From Symbiodinium natans (taxonomy: Eukaryota; Sar; Dinophyceae; Suessiales; Symbiodiniaceae), in contig CAJNDS010001635.1 of the NCBI GenBank assembly GCA_905221605.1, positions 707,683 through 771,682 of the forward strand: a stretch of DNA of 64,000 bases. Direction: 5' to 3'. The position numbers and the translations under genes are program-made. The notes beneath the pieces are model-generated. The model did not search any database. It was not told where the DNA came from and saw only the letters and a program-made list of their open reading frames with translations. The first letter of the stretch is position 1. The number at the start of each line of letters is the position of its first letter. This document shows, piece after piece, positions 42,655-51,924 of this stretch.

Positions 42655-42901
42655 ACTTGGAGTTTCATGGGTACTTATTATGTAACCCCGATTGCACGTC
42701 GAGTCTACTTCTAACCTACTGAACTAGGAGACTTCGCGGGCCTAAAAGTACAGTTATCATTGGGGATAGAAGCTATATCCCTTTTGGGAATGATTTTTAT
42801 TTTTGTTTATATAACACTCAAGAGGATATTAGAAATGCAGAAAGAGACACTTGTTTTAAGGTTCTAAGGCGAGTATAGGAAGTACCAATGAACCTCCAAG
42901 T
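42655..42901. mobile_element. Family H TIR element, copy 2, carrying a nested family A insertion
   Basis: Left ACTTGGAGTTTCATGGGTACTT pairs imperfectly with right AAGTACCAATGAACCTCCAAGT, as in 15884-16109. A complete family A element sits inside near the right end (42773-42878). Confidence 0.75.
42769..42882. mobile_element. Family A element nested in family H (duplication GAAG)
   Basis: The element 42773-42878 begins CTATATCCCTTTTGGGAAT and ends TAAGGCGAGTATAG, flanked by GAAG on both sides. The nested order shows that family A was active after this family H copy inserted. Confidence 0.85.
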
Positions 42902-43214
42902 AGGGCGCTCGACTCAACCAGGCCTCGTGGAGTTTGGCGCGGAGGAGCCGGCAATCGCCGCCTGGGCTGGCGCCAAAATCCGCCCCATGGCGTACTCAGA
43001 ACAGGAAAGTAGAAGAGGAGAGGAAAAAGAGTGACATTAAAGTGTAGGGTTGTGATGATTCCGGGGGGTTGAGGTTCCAGGTTGAGATTTTTGGGCCGTG
43101 GCCATTTAGCCGGGCTTCGGTCTCTCACTCTTCATAGACGCCCCTCATGCAGGGCTCGAACTTCTAGGCCCCTGAACCTGTCAAACCCTAAACCCTGAAC
43201 CCTAAATCCTAAAC

Positions 43215-43235
43215 CCGTAGCCATTTTGGCTCAAG
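43215..43235 (+). other. Spliced-leader relic (dinoflagellate SL)
   Basis: A complete 21-nt match to the dinoflagellate spliced leader, from CCGTAGCC through TTTTGG to CTCAAG. The next bases are TTCGAAG, not GT, so this is not the exon of an SL RNA gene with its donor. A genomic SL joined to other sequence is the known mark of a trans-spliced mRNA that was copied back into DNA. An ATG follows 18 nt downstream. CCCTAAA-type units directly precede it. Confidence 0.9.
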
Positions 43236-43253
43236 TTCGAAGCTACTGACTGA

Positions 43254-43697
43254 ATGCGTGTTCCTGATCACCCTCTCGTGCAGGAGTATCCATGGAAATG
43301 GTACCAAGTGGGGGAGCGGTGCTTCTGGCACCTCTGCTTGGCTTGTCACCAGGTCACTTGGCTTGAGGCACGCGACAGTTGTGGCACATGCCGCCCTTCA
43401 GGGCGCAAGCCTTTGCAGACTCACCCTTTGACTGCGATACAGGATGGACGGTGCGCGAATCGGCACTGCAAGCCGAGGGGTGACCGGTGCGTCTGGCCGC
43501 GCCTGCAGTGTCGGTTCCAGGTAGGCACCCTCTACCTGACGCAACCACCACTTGAGCTAGCCGCCAGCCCCTCGTTTTGTCAATTATATTTGGTGAATAC
43601 GCTGACAAGGCATCTTCAGATATACTCCGGCATTTTTTCTCTCCTGTCCTGCCTATATTATAAGCCTCGCTCACACGCGCTATCGCTATACTCCTGA
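43254..43697 (+). CDS. Cys-rich protein, candidate retrogene behind the SL relic
   Basis: The ATG lies 18 nt after the SL relic, as expected for a mature dinoflagellate mRNA. The frame runs 147 codons. The first ~90 residues have paired cysteines: 'CFWHLCLACHQ', 'DSCGTCRPSG', 'DGRCANRHCKPRGDRC' and 'RLQCRF'. This spacing suggests a zinc-binding module, but I do not recognise the family. A GT at 43520 ('CRF|QVGTLYL') could be a donor. If the locus is a true retrocopy the frame should read through; the tail after ~90 is less protein-like. Function unknown. Confidence 0.5.
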   Translation: MRVPDHPLVQEYPWKWYQVGERCFWHLCLACHQVTWLEARDSCGTCRPSGRKPLQTHPLTAIQDGRCANRHCKPRGDRCVWPRLQCRFQVGTLYLTQPPLELAASPSFCQLYLVNTLTRHLQIYSGIFSLLSCLYYKPRSHALSLYS

Positions 43698-43873
43698 CCA
43701 TGCCCACGATGAGCTGCCCAGACCGCCTATGAAGCGGGACTCGCTTGAGGCAATATACCTTACATAAACCGACGCTGCGCGTCCTCCTGCCTAGATTTCA
43801 TTGTCGCGTGCACACACTCGACTAATGCGTCCGAAGCTCTTGCTAGTCTTCTGCACGGCCTGCGCAGGCAGTA

Positions 43874-44545
43874 ATGCAGTCGCCAACCAAAAGACCAAAA
43901 GGGCGCGACCTACGGTTCCTTGGCTTCTTCAAGTTCTTGGAGTTTAACCTTTGCAGCGTTGACTCAGCTATCCTCCAGCTCGCGACGCGTGTTCTGGGCA
44001 GAACCCCTGGTCATGTGTTCTGCACCATCACTACTGTGACCGGCGATGGGGGGTCCTGCCACCACCGAGCGCCAGGCAACTTCCAAGGCCAAAGCAAGGC
44101 GCAGGCGGTGGCAAAGTCGGCAGCCCTTCAGGAGGCCAACGACCGAATCCTGAGCATCACTTGCGTTTTGGATGAGGTTGAGTGAGACAGTAATCCGTGT
44201 TCGTGCCAAGCGTGGCGTCGGCTTCTTGAAGAGTGAGTTTCGCAAGGAGGCCAACATCCCAGAGAGCCAGAAGCACCTTTACCGCTTCACCTTGGGCACT
44301 GTGAATATTGGAGCGCTTGAGTTCCCATCCCGGTGGGCAGAGCTACAAAGTTCTGGATGCCGTTGCTGCGTATGTGCAGACACACATGGCCGAACTGTGC
44401 ACTGCGTGCTGTCACCGACTTCAAAAACGATGGCAGAACCTTCTTCCACGTAGGCTTCTGGCTCTTATTCTCACCGGTCTGGGCGCCCTGGTGCTCGAGC
44501 CAGGGGCGCCGATCCTTCTCCCGGATTGAGGTGGCGAAGAATTAG
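43874..44545 (+). pseudogene. dsRBD-like coding region with frameshifts
   Basis: The first frame (43874-44185) has 'GHVFCTITTVTGDGG' and 'GQSKAQAVAKSAALQEAND', the beta-strand plus 'G-x-SK-x-x-A-x-x-AA' helix order of double-stranded-RNA-binding domains. It stops, and the next frame (44172 on) continues with 'KRGVGFLKSEFRKEA' and 'LYRFTLGTVNIGALEF'. A third frame carries 'HPGGQSYKVLDAVAAYVQTH'. Either the gene is broken by at least two frameshifts, or short introns or sequence errors were missed. No obvious start context; neighbours at 43254 and 44576 may be part of the same former mRNA. Confidence 0.4.
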
Positions 44546-44575
44546 CGTGGTCTTTCCCTGAGCATCGCTGGACGC

Positions 44576-45115
44576 TTGATCCGCGCCGAGACAATCGGAG
44601 GGGCCCTTTTGGAAGGAGATCGCGTGCCCGAGTTGCTGAGCTGCCTCGGCGACACGCGCTGTGAGACGGACATGCAGCGCGATTCTAGAGTGGTTTGGCA
44701 TGAACTCCAAGAAGGCTTTGCCGGTGTGCGCCTGCCAGGACGCTCGCTTAATGCGTCGCACTTGTTGTTAAGGTGTTGCCAAGCTGTTGCCGGAGGGTGC
44801 GAAGGCACCGCGCTTTGGCTTCGGGCACCGGCCCTGTGTTTTGGGGGGGCGCCCAAATACGCAGCTCGTCTCCACGCGGGCCCAGTTATTTCCGTCGCGG
44901 AAGGCGATGAACAAAGCCAACCGCGCGGAGACTGGGAATACGACGCCGTGTCAGAAGTGCCTGGAGGTCCGTTCGATGGGTGCCTCGTTCTTCCGGACTC
45001 GCAAAGACAGGAACCGCGTCAAGCATGCCGAGAACGGCAACATGCATGGAAATGTGTGGGGTTCCCGCTTGCGTGCATTTGCTTCGGCGTGATTGTGGAG
45101 CTTGAAGAGGTCTAA
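44576..45115 (+). CDS. Hypothetical coding region, unknown family
   Basis: About 179 codons open in one frame with no ATG near the start, so it is probably an exon or a gene remnant. It begins 'RAETIGGALLEGDRVPELL', has 'RVVWHELQEGFAGVRLPG' and later 'GDWEYDAVSEVPGGPFDG'. A second frame over 44787-45092 is also open and has a CxxC ('TPCQKCLE'), so the true frame is not certain. It follows the dsRBD-like region closely and may belong to it. Confidence 0.3.
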   Translation: MIRAETIGGALLEGDRVPELLSCLGDTRCETDMQRDSRVVWHELQEGFAGVRLPGRSLNASHLLLRCCQAVAGGCEGTALWLRAPALCFGGAPKYAARLHAGPVISVAEGDEQSQPRGDWEYDAVSEVPGGPFDGCLVLPDSQRQEPRQACRERQHAWKCVGFPLACICFGVIVELEEV

Positions 45116-46189
45116 GGCCCTCAAAGTCACCCCACACTTATGCCATCTTATGCCTTCACTAGGGTACTGAATCCACTGCCTAGCGCCTAAGACCGTACCC
45201 CTCTAGCTAGTGTCACCGTCATATCAGCAGAAGATGCACCAGTCATGCAGAGCCTAAGCGGCCAAAGAAGCCCAACGCCTGCATAGATCTGGCCCCATCC
45301 AATTAGGTGCCTTTCAATAATCGTTTTTGCTGTGGTGACATGGCGGGGGCATGGCAAATTTGGATGTTTGAGGTGGGCGAGTTTCACAGCAGGCGCAGTG
45401 CGTCAGGCCTCCCCTACCAATGTGTTGGCTTTGGGCCCTTGAAGTATTCTGGCCCCTCTCTCGGTGATAGCATAGCTGGACGTAGAAAACAGCCGCCTCG
45501 TTATGGCAGGTCGAAGGTGTCGGTAGGCTTTTTGGGTGCCTTGGGGAGCTTCTGCAACCTCCCCGGCCTCCCAAAATTTTCTTCTGGGGTCTAATGTTAA
45601 GGGCTCATAGATCTCAATGCTTTTGTTGTTATTCACTTTCTTGGTTTTTTCTTGTTTATTCTTTTGGGTGCCTTGGAGCTTCTGGGAGCTGAGTTTCTGG
45701 GAGCCTCCCCGGGCTCCCAAAAATACTTCTGGGGTCGAATATTGGATCTCAATCTTTGTGTTTTCCCTTCTTTGGGAAGCTTCTGGGAGCAAATGGGTGT
45801 GGTGCGAGGGTTTAGGAAATGCTACGCACGATGAAGAATAGAAACTTTATTTTCGTAGAGTTATGGAACCCTTTGGGCAGGTGGGGCTTGTGCTGGTTGC
45901 TTGCACCCCGTCTAAACTAGGAATGTCCTGGCCCTGCCAATCGTAAACCCTAAGCCCTAAACCCTAAACCTTTTTCATTCTGTTCGGAGAGCAACACCAA
46001 CAAACCTGCATGCGGTTCGGCCAGCTATGCGGGAGCGAAAAAAATTCCCTAAACCTAGACCCCTGAACCTGTCAAGCCCTAGACCCTAAACCCTAAACCC
46101 TAAACCCCAAACCCAAACCCCCGAACCCGCCAAACCCTAAATCGAGGCGCTGAAGATGAGCCGACTGCTGGGGGCCCAGCGTCGGCTCT
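45116..46189. other. Intergenic with a ~132-bp duplicated segment
   Basis: 'TTTTGGGTGCCTTGG(G)GAGCTTCTG' through 'CTTCTGGGGTC' and 'ATCTCAAT' occurs at about 45528-45620 and again at 45660-45755. Telomere-like runs at 45955 and 46080-46140. No supported gene. Confidence 0.5.
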
Positions 46190-46345
46190 TTGGGCATCCT
46201 TTGCTAGGTTGTTGTTTTATTTCCTTCATTGGGTTTAAGAGGATCATATTCAGGATGTTTTTGGGTTTTAACAGGATCATATTCAGGAATTTTTTGGGTT
46301 TAAGAGGATCATATTCAGGACTTTTTTCAGAGGGTTTTAAAGGGC
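46190..46345. mobile_element. Family B element, intergenic, with internal triplication
   Basis: Three tandem units of 'GGGTTTAAGAGGATCATATT' plus CAGGA (46230-46325), then 'GAGGGTTTTAAAGGGCATCC'. The core matches the introners at 7431 and 22423. The middle unit reads GGGTTTTAACAGG. Confidence 0.7.
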
Positions 46346-48317
46346 ATCCTGTCGGGTTTGTCCAAAGCAGCACAACCACCAAAAGCCATAGAAGCAGATG
46401 GGGCACAGCCTCAACTTTCAACCCCTCAAATCCTTGACCCCGAACAAAATTTATTAAAAAAAAACAAATAATGGTAGGAATAACAATAATAATGACAATA
46501 ATCACAACAACAACGCTAATAATAGTATACTATATAAAGAAAAAACACAACCAATTTTAAACAACTGCACAAGAGTCCAGTCAGTCTAACCCACCCACAG
46601 CACCCTGCAAAACTACAGGTGAAGGGCGCCGCCGCGCAGTCCCTGAACCGCCTCACGGAGCTTTCACTGCAGGCAGGTGTCCGTCTGCCTTTTCGTTTTC
46701 AGTTCAGGGTGTGGAGATTTTTGGGGCTTCCGGAAATTTGATGCCTCGTGGAGACCAGGCTGACCGCACCCATCACCCCCAAAACATCCAATTGCCAATC
46801 GAAGGAGTACGAACTCAAACTTCGAGTGACAGTGGCAGTACATCAATTCCCGGCAGAAAGTCTGACATCCACTACCAACTAAACAGTGTCTCACATGACT
46901 GGACCCTGGCAACACACGCACACAAAGGCAGCATCACGGTCAAGCAAAATTCTTACTGGTACTTCAACATTTGCTTTTGGGACTTTACTGACTTAGCATA
47001 ACGAACTTCGTTTTCTTCGTTCACGTCGCCTTTAACAAGACACAAAAGACACAGTAAGCAGATGAACCCTGAACCCTAAGACTTGGGGGTTGCCTGGCTG
47101 GTTGCCCTAGCGTGGCGCATGCTGCTGCCAAGAGTGCTTGCAGAAACCCTAAACGCTAAACCCTAAACCCTAAACTGCCCCTAAACCAACTCTTGGTAAA
47201 GGAGCTGGGCAACACAGCTTGGCCGAATGCGACTTCACAGCTGGTCGATGAGCCGGCACGGTCCTTAGTCCCCTACCTTGAACCCGTAAGGTTGTATTCT
47301 TGGGTTTGGGGACCCTTTTTCAACATCCTCTAAGGAAAAGAAGAGCCTTATTAGGAGAATCTTCAGGGAGCCTCTTCGGTGTACATCCTTCGGGGTCCTG
47401 GGAAAGTGCACACAGGCCTCCGTACCTCTCTAAGGCCAATATATCGTCAGTTCTCCAAATTTGTCCTTTTGGAGACCCGTGCGAAATTGCTTCTCCATCA
47501 AGGATGTTGATTGTATAGGTACAACATCAACCCAACTCAACCCGAAACTCAAGACTCTTCTTGGGAGGTCCAAGGGTAGGTGAACGTAGGGTTATAGATA
47601 AACCAAAGAAGGTTATAACCAGATTTAGCTCTGGCGTCCTTATGACTTGCTACTCTAAAACAAGCGCCAAGCAGGTGCCAAACCCTGCCTCAACCCTAGG
47701 CAGCTCTCTGAAGCCTCAAGGCGCCCTGACGTCGAAACCTTCGAAACACCCATAGGCCCGAAATCCGAAGCCCTAGGGTGTAGGGATTCGGGTTTAGGGC
47801 ACCCTCCAGAATCCCAAAAGCTCGAAAACCTCAAGAAAGGTGTTGTTAGCGACGGCTTCCCGGGCCGTGGTCTTGATGAGGGCCCAAGCCTGAGCAGCAT
47901 TTTGCCTTGTCTAGTGTTTACACAAATTGGGAGTCAGCTTGCTTATCTTTTGGAGGGTTGTTTTCGATTTATTTCGGGGCTAGGTTTCGGGGCCTTGGGA
48001 AACATTCAGGTAGTTTTGGGGCGATCTCCCCACGTGCGGACAGCCCAGGGCTCTGTTGAGATTCAGATCCTGCAGGCACAGCACTTAAACAGAGGTTAAG
48101 CCTCGAGCCGTCTGAAATTGGATCCCAAACAATTACGAATGGCATGTCCTTAACAACGCGTAGATAGACTCGCAATATACACTACTCAAACACAATAGTT
48201 CACGAAATATACGGCCCCTGTCTGATCCGATGCCTTAGTCACTTCATGTAAGGACTTGATGCAGTGCCCGCAGCGGCGAACAGGTGCAACTGGACATACA
48301 AAAAATGTGTGTGTGTG

Positions 48318-48324
<7 letters not shown>
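46346..48324. other. Intergenic, no supported gene
   Basis: AT-rich ATA/AAT stretches at 46440-46560, telomere-like units at 47150 and short non-homologous frames only. Confidence 0.45.
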
Positions 48325-48353
<29 letters not shown>

Positions 48354-48463
48354 TGTATGTATGTATGTATGTATGTATGTATGTATGTATGTATGTATGT
48401 ATGTATGTATGTATGTATGTATGTATGTATGTATGTATGTATGTATGTATGTATGTATGTATG
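48325..48463. repeat. (ATGT)n microsatellite, ~35 copies
   Basis: A perfect tetranucleotide run flanked by GT and TA dinucleotides. All frames read 'CMYV' or 'HTYI' repeats and are not genes. Confidence 0.97.
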
Positions 48464-49404
48464 TACATATGTATATACACGTCAAGAACGTTAAAGCAGT
48501 TTGCGGTTCTAACTTTACTAACAACAATAGCAGTAGTTGTTATTGGCAGTCATTGTGGTAACAACTATGAGCTATGGGTTTATGAGTTAGTTAATTACTT
48601 CACTAGTGAGTTATATGTAGACATGGGTTTTGTACAGGGTTCAGGCCTCGGATGGCCTCGGCACAGCAGGAGCATACGCATGGCTCCTACATACTGCTCA
48701 AACCACGCTGTGTCTCCCCTAGATGAACCATAAGATATACACATGGTTTGTCCGTTTTTTGGGGCCCACGTTTATATTATGTATATATATATATACACAA
48801 ATTTAATGTACATCTAGTTATAAAGTGATAAGTTGCTTTTATCTTAAGAGATGCCTGGCGACCTACACCCGAACAGCCTAAATAGCCAGAAGCGTCCGAA
48901 GTCTGAAGCCCAATTCCGCGACTTTCAAGCACCCTGAACCTCAGGGTTTAGGGTTTAGGGTTCGAGCTCAGTACCGGGTTCAAAAGGGTTTAGGGTTTAG
49001 GGTTCAAGGTAACCCTAAACCCATTTTTATCCCGAGTCCTTCTGAAGGGTTTGGGGTTTGTGCCACGACAGGTGGCCCACCCAATGAGCAACGATCAAGA
49101 TACCCCAAAGTTCCACTTGCAACTTTCTCGGAGGGCTTTGGGCTTTGGAGGCAGAACGGGGACTTCATAAGGGTTTAGGGTTTAGGAAGTTCTGAATTGT
49201 TCGAGGATTTTGAGGCTTCAGTGGCAAAGTTCCACACAGCTTCTCCAAATGTTAGGCTTGTGTGGGCCAACTGTTTTTTTTGTGTGTGGATGATGGCCCC
49301 AAAGATCTTGCGGGACTTCAGCTGAGATTTTGTAGGCATGCTCAAGCGTTTCAGATGTCTTCCCGGACCACCTTCGCGGCATTCATGGTGCCAGGCAGCC
49401 AGGA
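48464..49404. other. Intergenic, no supported gene
   Basis: TA repeats near 48780-48800 and telomere-like units at 48945-49020 and 49168. Confidence 0.45.
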
Positions 49405-49553
49405 AGTAGTAATTAACTAGGTCATTTGTCTATTTCCCTTATTGGGGTTAAGAGGCTTTCACATTGAGGAATATTTTTCAGAGGGTCTTAAGGGCCATCC
49501 TTTTACATGTAGGAATGTCCTTTCAGAGGGTTTTAAGGGCCATCCTAGGTAAG
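49405..49553. mobile_element. Family B element, intergenic, with duplicated right part
   Basis: 'GGGGTTAAGAGGCTTTCACA', then 'TTTCAGAGGGTCTTAAGGGCC' and, 40 bp later, 'TTTCAGAGGGTTTTAAGGGCC' ending CATCCTAG|GTAAG. The right end matches the acceptor end of the PPR introner. Confidence 0.65.
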
Positions 49554-49895
49554 CGCTCGAACTGCTGAAGGTATTCATCGGCCCAAAACCCTCAACCACG
49601 CGCCGTGCCCTGCAGGGGAGGAAATTCATGAAGCCGTCGCGCCAGTCTTGTGCGTGGTGCCGGGGACCCCAGAAGTTCGAGCTACAGCCTGCACGCAGCG
49701 ACAGGTTGCTTGATTTGGGGGGATGATTCTTGGGTATGGTGGGGTTGTTGAGCCGGAATAGAAGATGGCCATCTTTGAAAAGTCCCACTCCATGGCCAGT
49801 GCCTCAAACTCCCATGGGGTGCATCCGAATCCAGCGCCTGTCGGAAGCTCTAAACTTGCACTGACTTCGCCAAAAGACCCAATAAACCTTCATTC

Positions 49896-49990
49896 TTGGG
49901 ATGTGCCCCCTTATGCTAGCAGTTCTTCATAGGGGTTATAAAAGGGGTGGGGGGGTGCCATTAAGGACTTTTAGTATAAGGGGGAACATC
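49896..49990. mobile_element. Family E element, copy 4, degraded right end
   Basis: Left TTGGGATGTGCCCCCTTATG; right 'TTAGTATAAGGGGGAACATC' where the terminal CCCAA is lost. 'GTTATAA' in the middle is as in copies 1 and 3. Confidence 0.7.
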
Positions 49991-50174
49991 ATTGAGTGGC
50001 AACAGCCAGGAGATGAGAATGCCGAGTTTGCCCCAAAAAGCTGTCCCAACACCCAGAGCGACCATCAGGCAAGCCTACACAGACTTGGGCATGCCCGGAG
50101 CCCCAAAGTGTTTTGGGAGTTTGGGGTTTAGGGTTTAGGGTTTGGGGTTTAGGGTTTAGGGTTTAGGGCTACCC

Positions 50175-50209
<35 letters not shown>

Positions 50210-51123
50210 TTAGGGTTAGGGGCAAGGATGGGCCAAAATCAACCTAGCTGAGGGCCCTCCGAGATACCCGCACCTTCAGGTTGGATACCTTTCGACTGTG
50301 TGGGTAAGGGTTTAAGTTGAACCTGAGTCGTTGCCGGCCAGTTGCAAAAAGTTAAGATGGCCACAAGCATCCTCAGTGCCTTGTCATCCTAAATTGCTCG
50401 CCGCTCGAAGCGTAGACACCTAACGAGTAAAAGTAGCGTAGTCTTCCGATTTTGCTTGTAGGCAATTAATTCAGTTAGCTAGTGCGGGGTATGAAGGTCA
50501 TACTATTCACTGCCCTTGCAATTGGGGTTGCAGAAGATGCGGCAGTTGCCGCAACCACCAACGAGTTCCGGCAGCACTCCTCCCTGTGATCCCAAGAAGC
50601 GCGGAGAGACTGCAACGTAACAACGATGTGGCTTCAGCTGCAATATGTTTTGTTTTTATCCGTCGACTTCGGGGTTTAGGGTTTAGGCTGAAACTGGCAG
50701 CAAGGAGTCCAGTTGCAAAAAGGGTTTCAGCCAGTGAGAGTCAGACAGTATCAGACGGTCAGCAGGAACCATAAACCCTAAACCCCGACCAGGCTGCAGC
50801 CAGATCTTGACTCGTGCGCCTCAGCGACGTCCGGGCCTTGGCAAGCTTTGGGGTTTAGGGCCTCATAATACCCATGATGTCCCTGAAATAAATGGGTATC
50901 TAGGCCATGACTGTGGGCAATTTGAGAGTTTATTTGGCCCACTAAGCAACCCCGAACAAAAAAGCGACATGAGCCCTAAGCGCGCAGAAAACTGTGGCAT
51001 TCGAGGCTCCGGCATTTGGGCCGGGAGATGGATGCGACTCGGCATACTGAAAGCTGCGCATCAAGTTTGCAGACATGCGCATGTGTCGTGGCACCGGAGA
51101 CTGCAGAGTCAGCAGACCCGAGC

Positions 51124-51170
51124 CTTCTTCCCCCTTGGGAATTGTGTTTATTTTTGTTTATTTAAAGCCG
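51124..51170. mobile_element. Family A element, truncated
   Basis: 'CTTCTTCCCCCTTGGGAATT' followed by 'TTTATTTTTGTTTATTTAAA' matches the left half of family A. The right half is missing. Confidence 0.6.
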
Positions 51171-51245
51171 TGTCTACTCAGGCGTTGGATCCGAAGAGAG
51201 ACTCTGAGCAGCATGTAGCCACACACACACACACACAGAATATAG

Positions 51246-51325
51246 GGGTCGGAATAAACTCTATTGGTATTTCCCTATGGTCCCTATATCCCGAAACCCT
51301 ATTCTAATAATCAAGGCCCCTTTTT
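51246..51325 (+). mobile_element. Family I short element, copy 3
   Basis: 'GGGTCGGAATAAACTCTATT', 'GGTCCCTATATCCCGAAACC' and 'ATTCTAATAATCAAGGCCCC' match the copy at 12947. A CA run lies just upstream. Confidence 0.5.
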
Positions 51326-51525
51326 CATCGCTTTCCTGTTGGTGTGCACAGGAGGTCACCGCTATGGCTCTTCGCCTTGGAATTCTGGCTAGCCCTCTGG
51401 AAGACTGAAGCCCGAAGCAGCTCATGAAGTTGTGACTTCTACACGAAATGTCTAGGGTCCATGGTCCAGGTCGTGGGTTCTGACAGTACATGATCACCAT
51501 AATGTGATTTGCGAACCCAGGGCCC

Positions 51526-51924
51526 TCAGGCCGGCCTCGCTGTAGAAGAGGAGACGCTGTCGACGATTTGCATGTCGCTTTTTGTTGTTTCAAAGCAAGG
51601 TACCAGCACGTGAGATTCAGGGCCGATGGCCAGTCCATAGCCATCCGCGCTTGCGTGGCAGTGTGCAGCTAACGTGCATGACCACTCGCAGCCTCCACGC
51701 TCATGATCGTTCATGTAGACGTTACCATCCCACCAGGAGCCTTCGGCCAGAGAGCCGCGCGCGCAAGCCACAGCAGGGCTTTGGGTTTGACATTTGACCC
51801 CAGCATGTGAGCATGAACGTAGTCCGGTTCCATGATCACACACCTCTGCATGTTCATAGTCTCCTGTTGCGTGGTGGTAGCATCGATAACGGTCATGGAA
51901 CAACAACTGCACGCACATAACCAT
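51526..51924 (-). CDS. Possible Cys/His-rich exon, unknown family
   Basis: A 132-codon minus-strand frame with 'YEHAEVCDHGTGLRSCSHAG', 'ACARGSLAEGSWWDGNVYM' and 'GGCEWSCTLAAHCHASADGY'. The regular cysteines could suit a secreted domain. No splice context or known family was recognised, and all other supported genes are on the + strand, so chance is a real alternative. Confidence 0.2.
   Translation of the reverse strand: MVMCVQLLFHDRYRCYHHATGDYEHAEVCDHGTGLRSCSHAGVKCQTQSPAVACARGSLAEGSWWDGNVYMNDHERGGCEWSCTLAAHCHASADGYGLAIGPESHVLVPCFETTKSDMQIVDSVSSSTARPA

Noticed and set aside
43215-43260. Spliced-leader RNA gene
   Set aside because: The SL exon is not followed by a GT donor or the rest of an SL RNA; an mRNA-like ATG follows at once.
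48186-48733. Frames of 76-149 codons through the (ATGT)n run
   Set aside because: Repeat peptides only.
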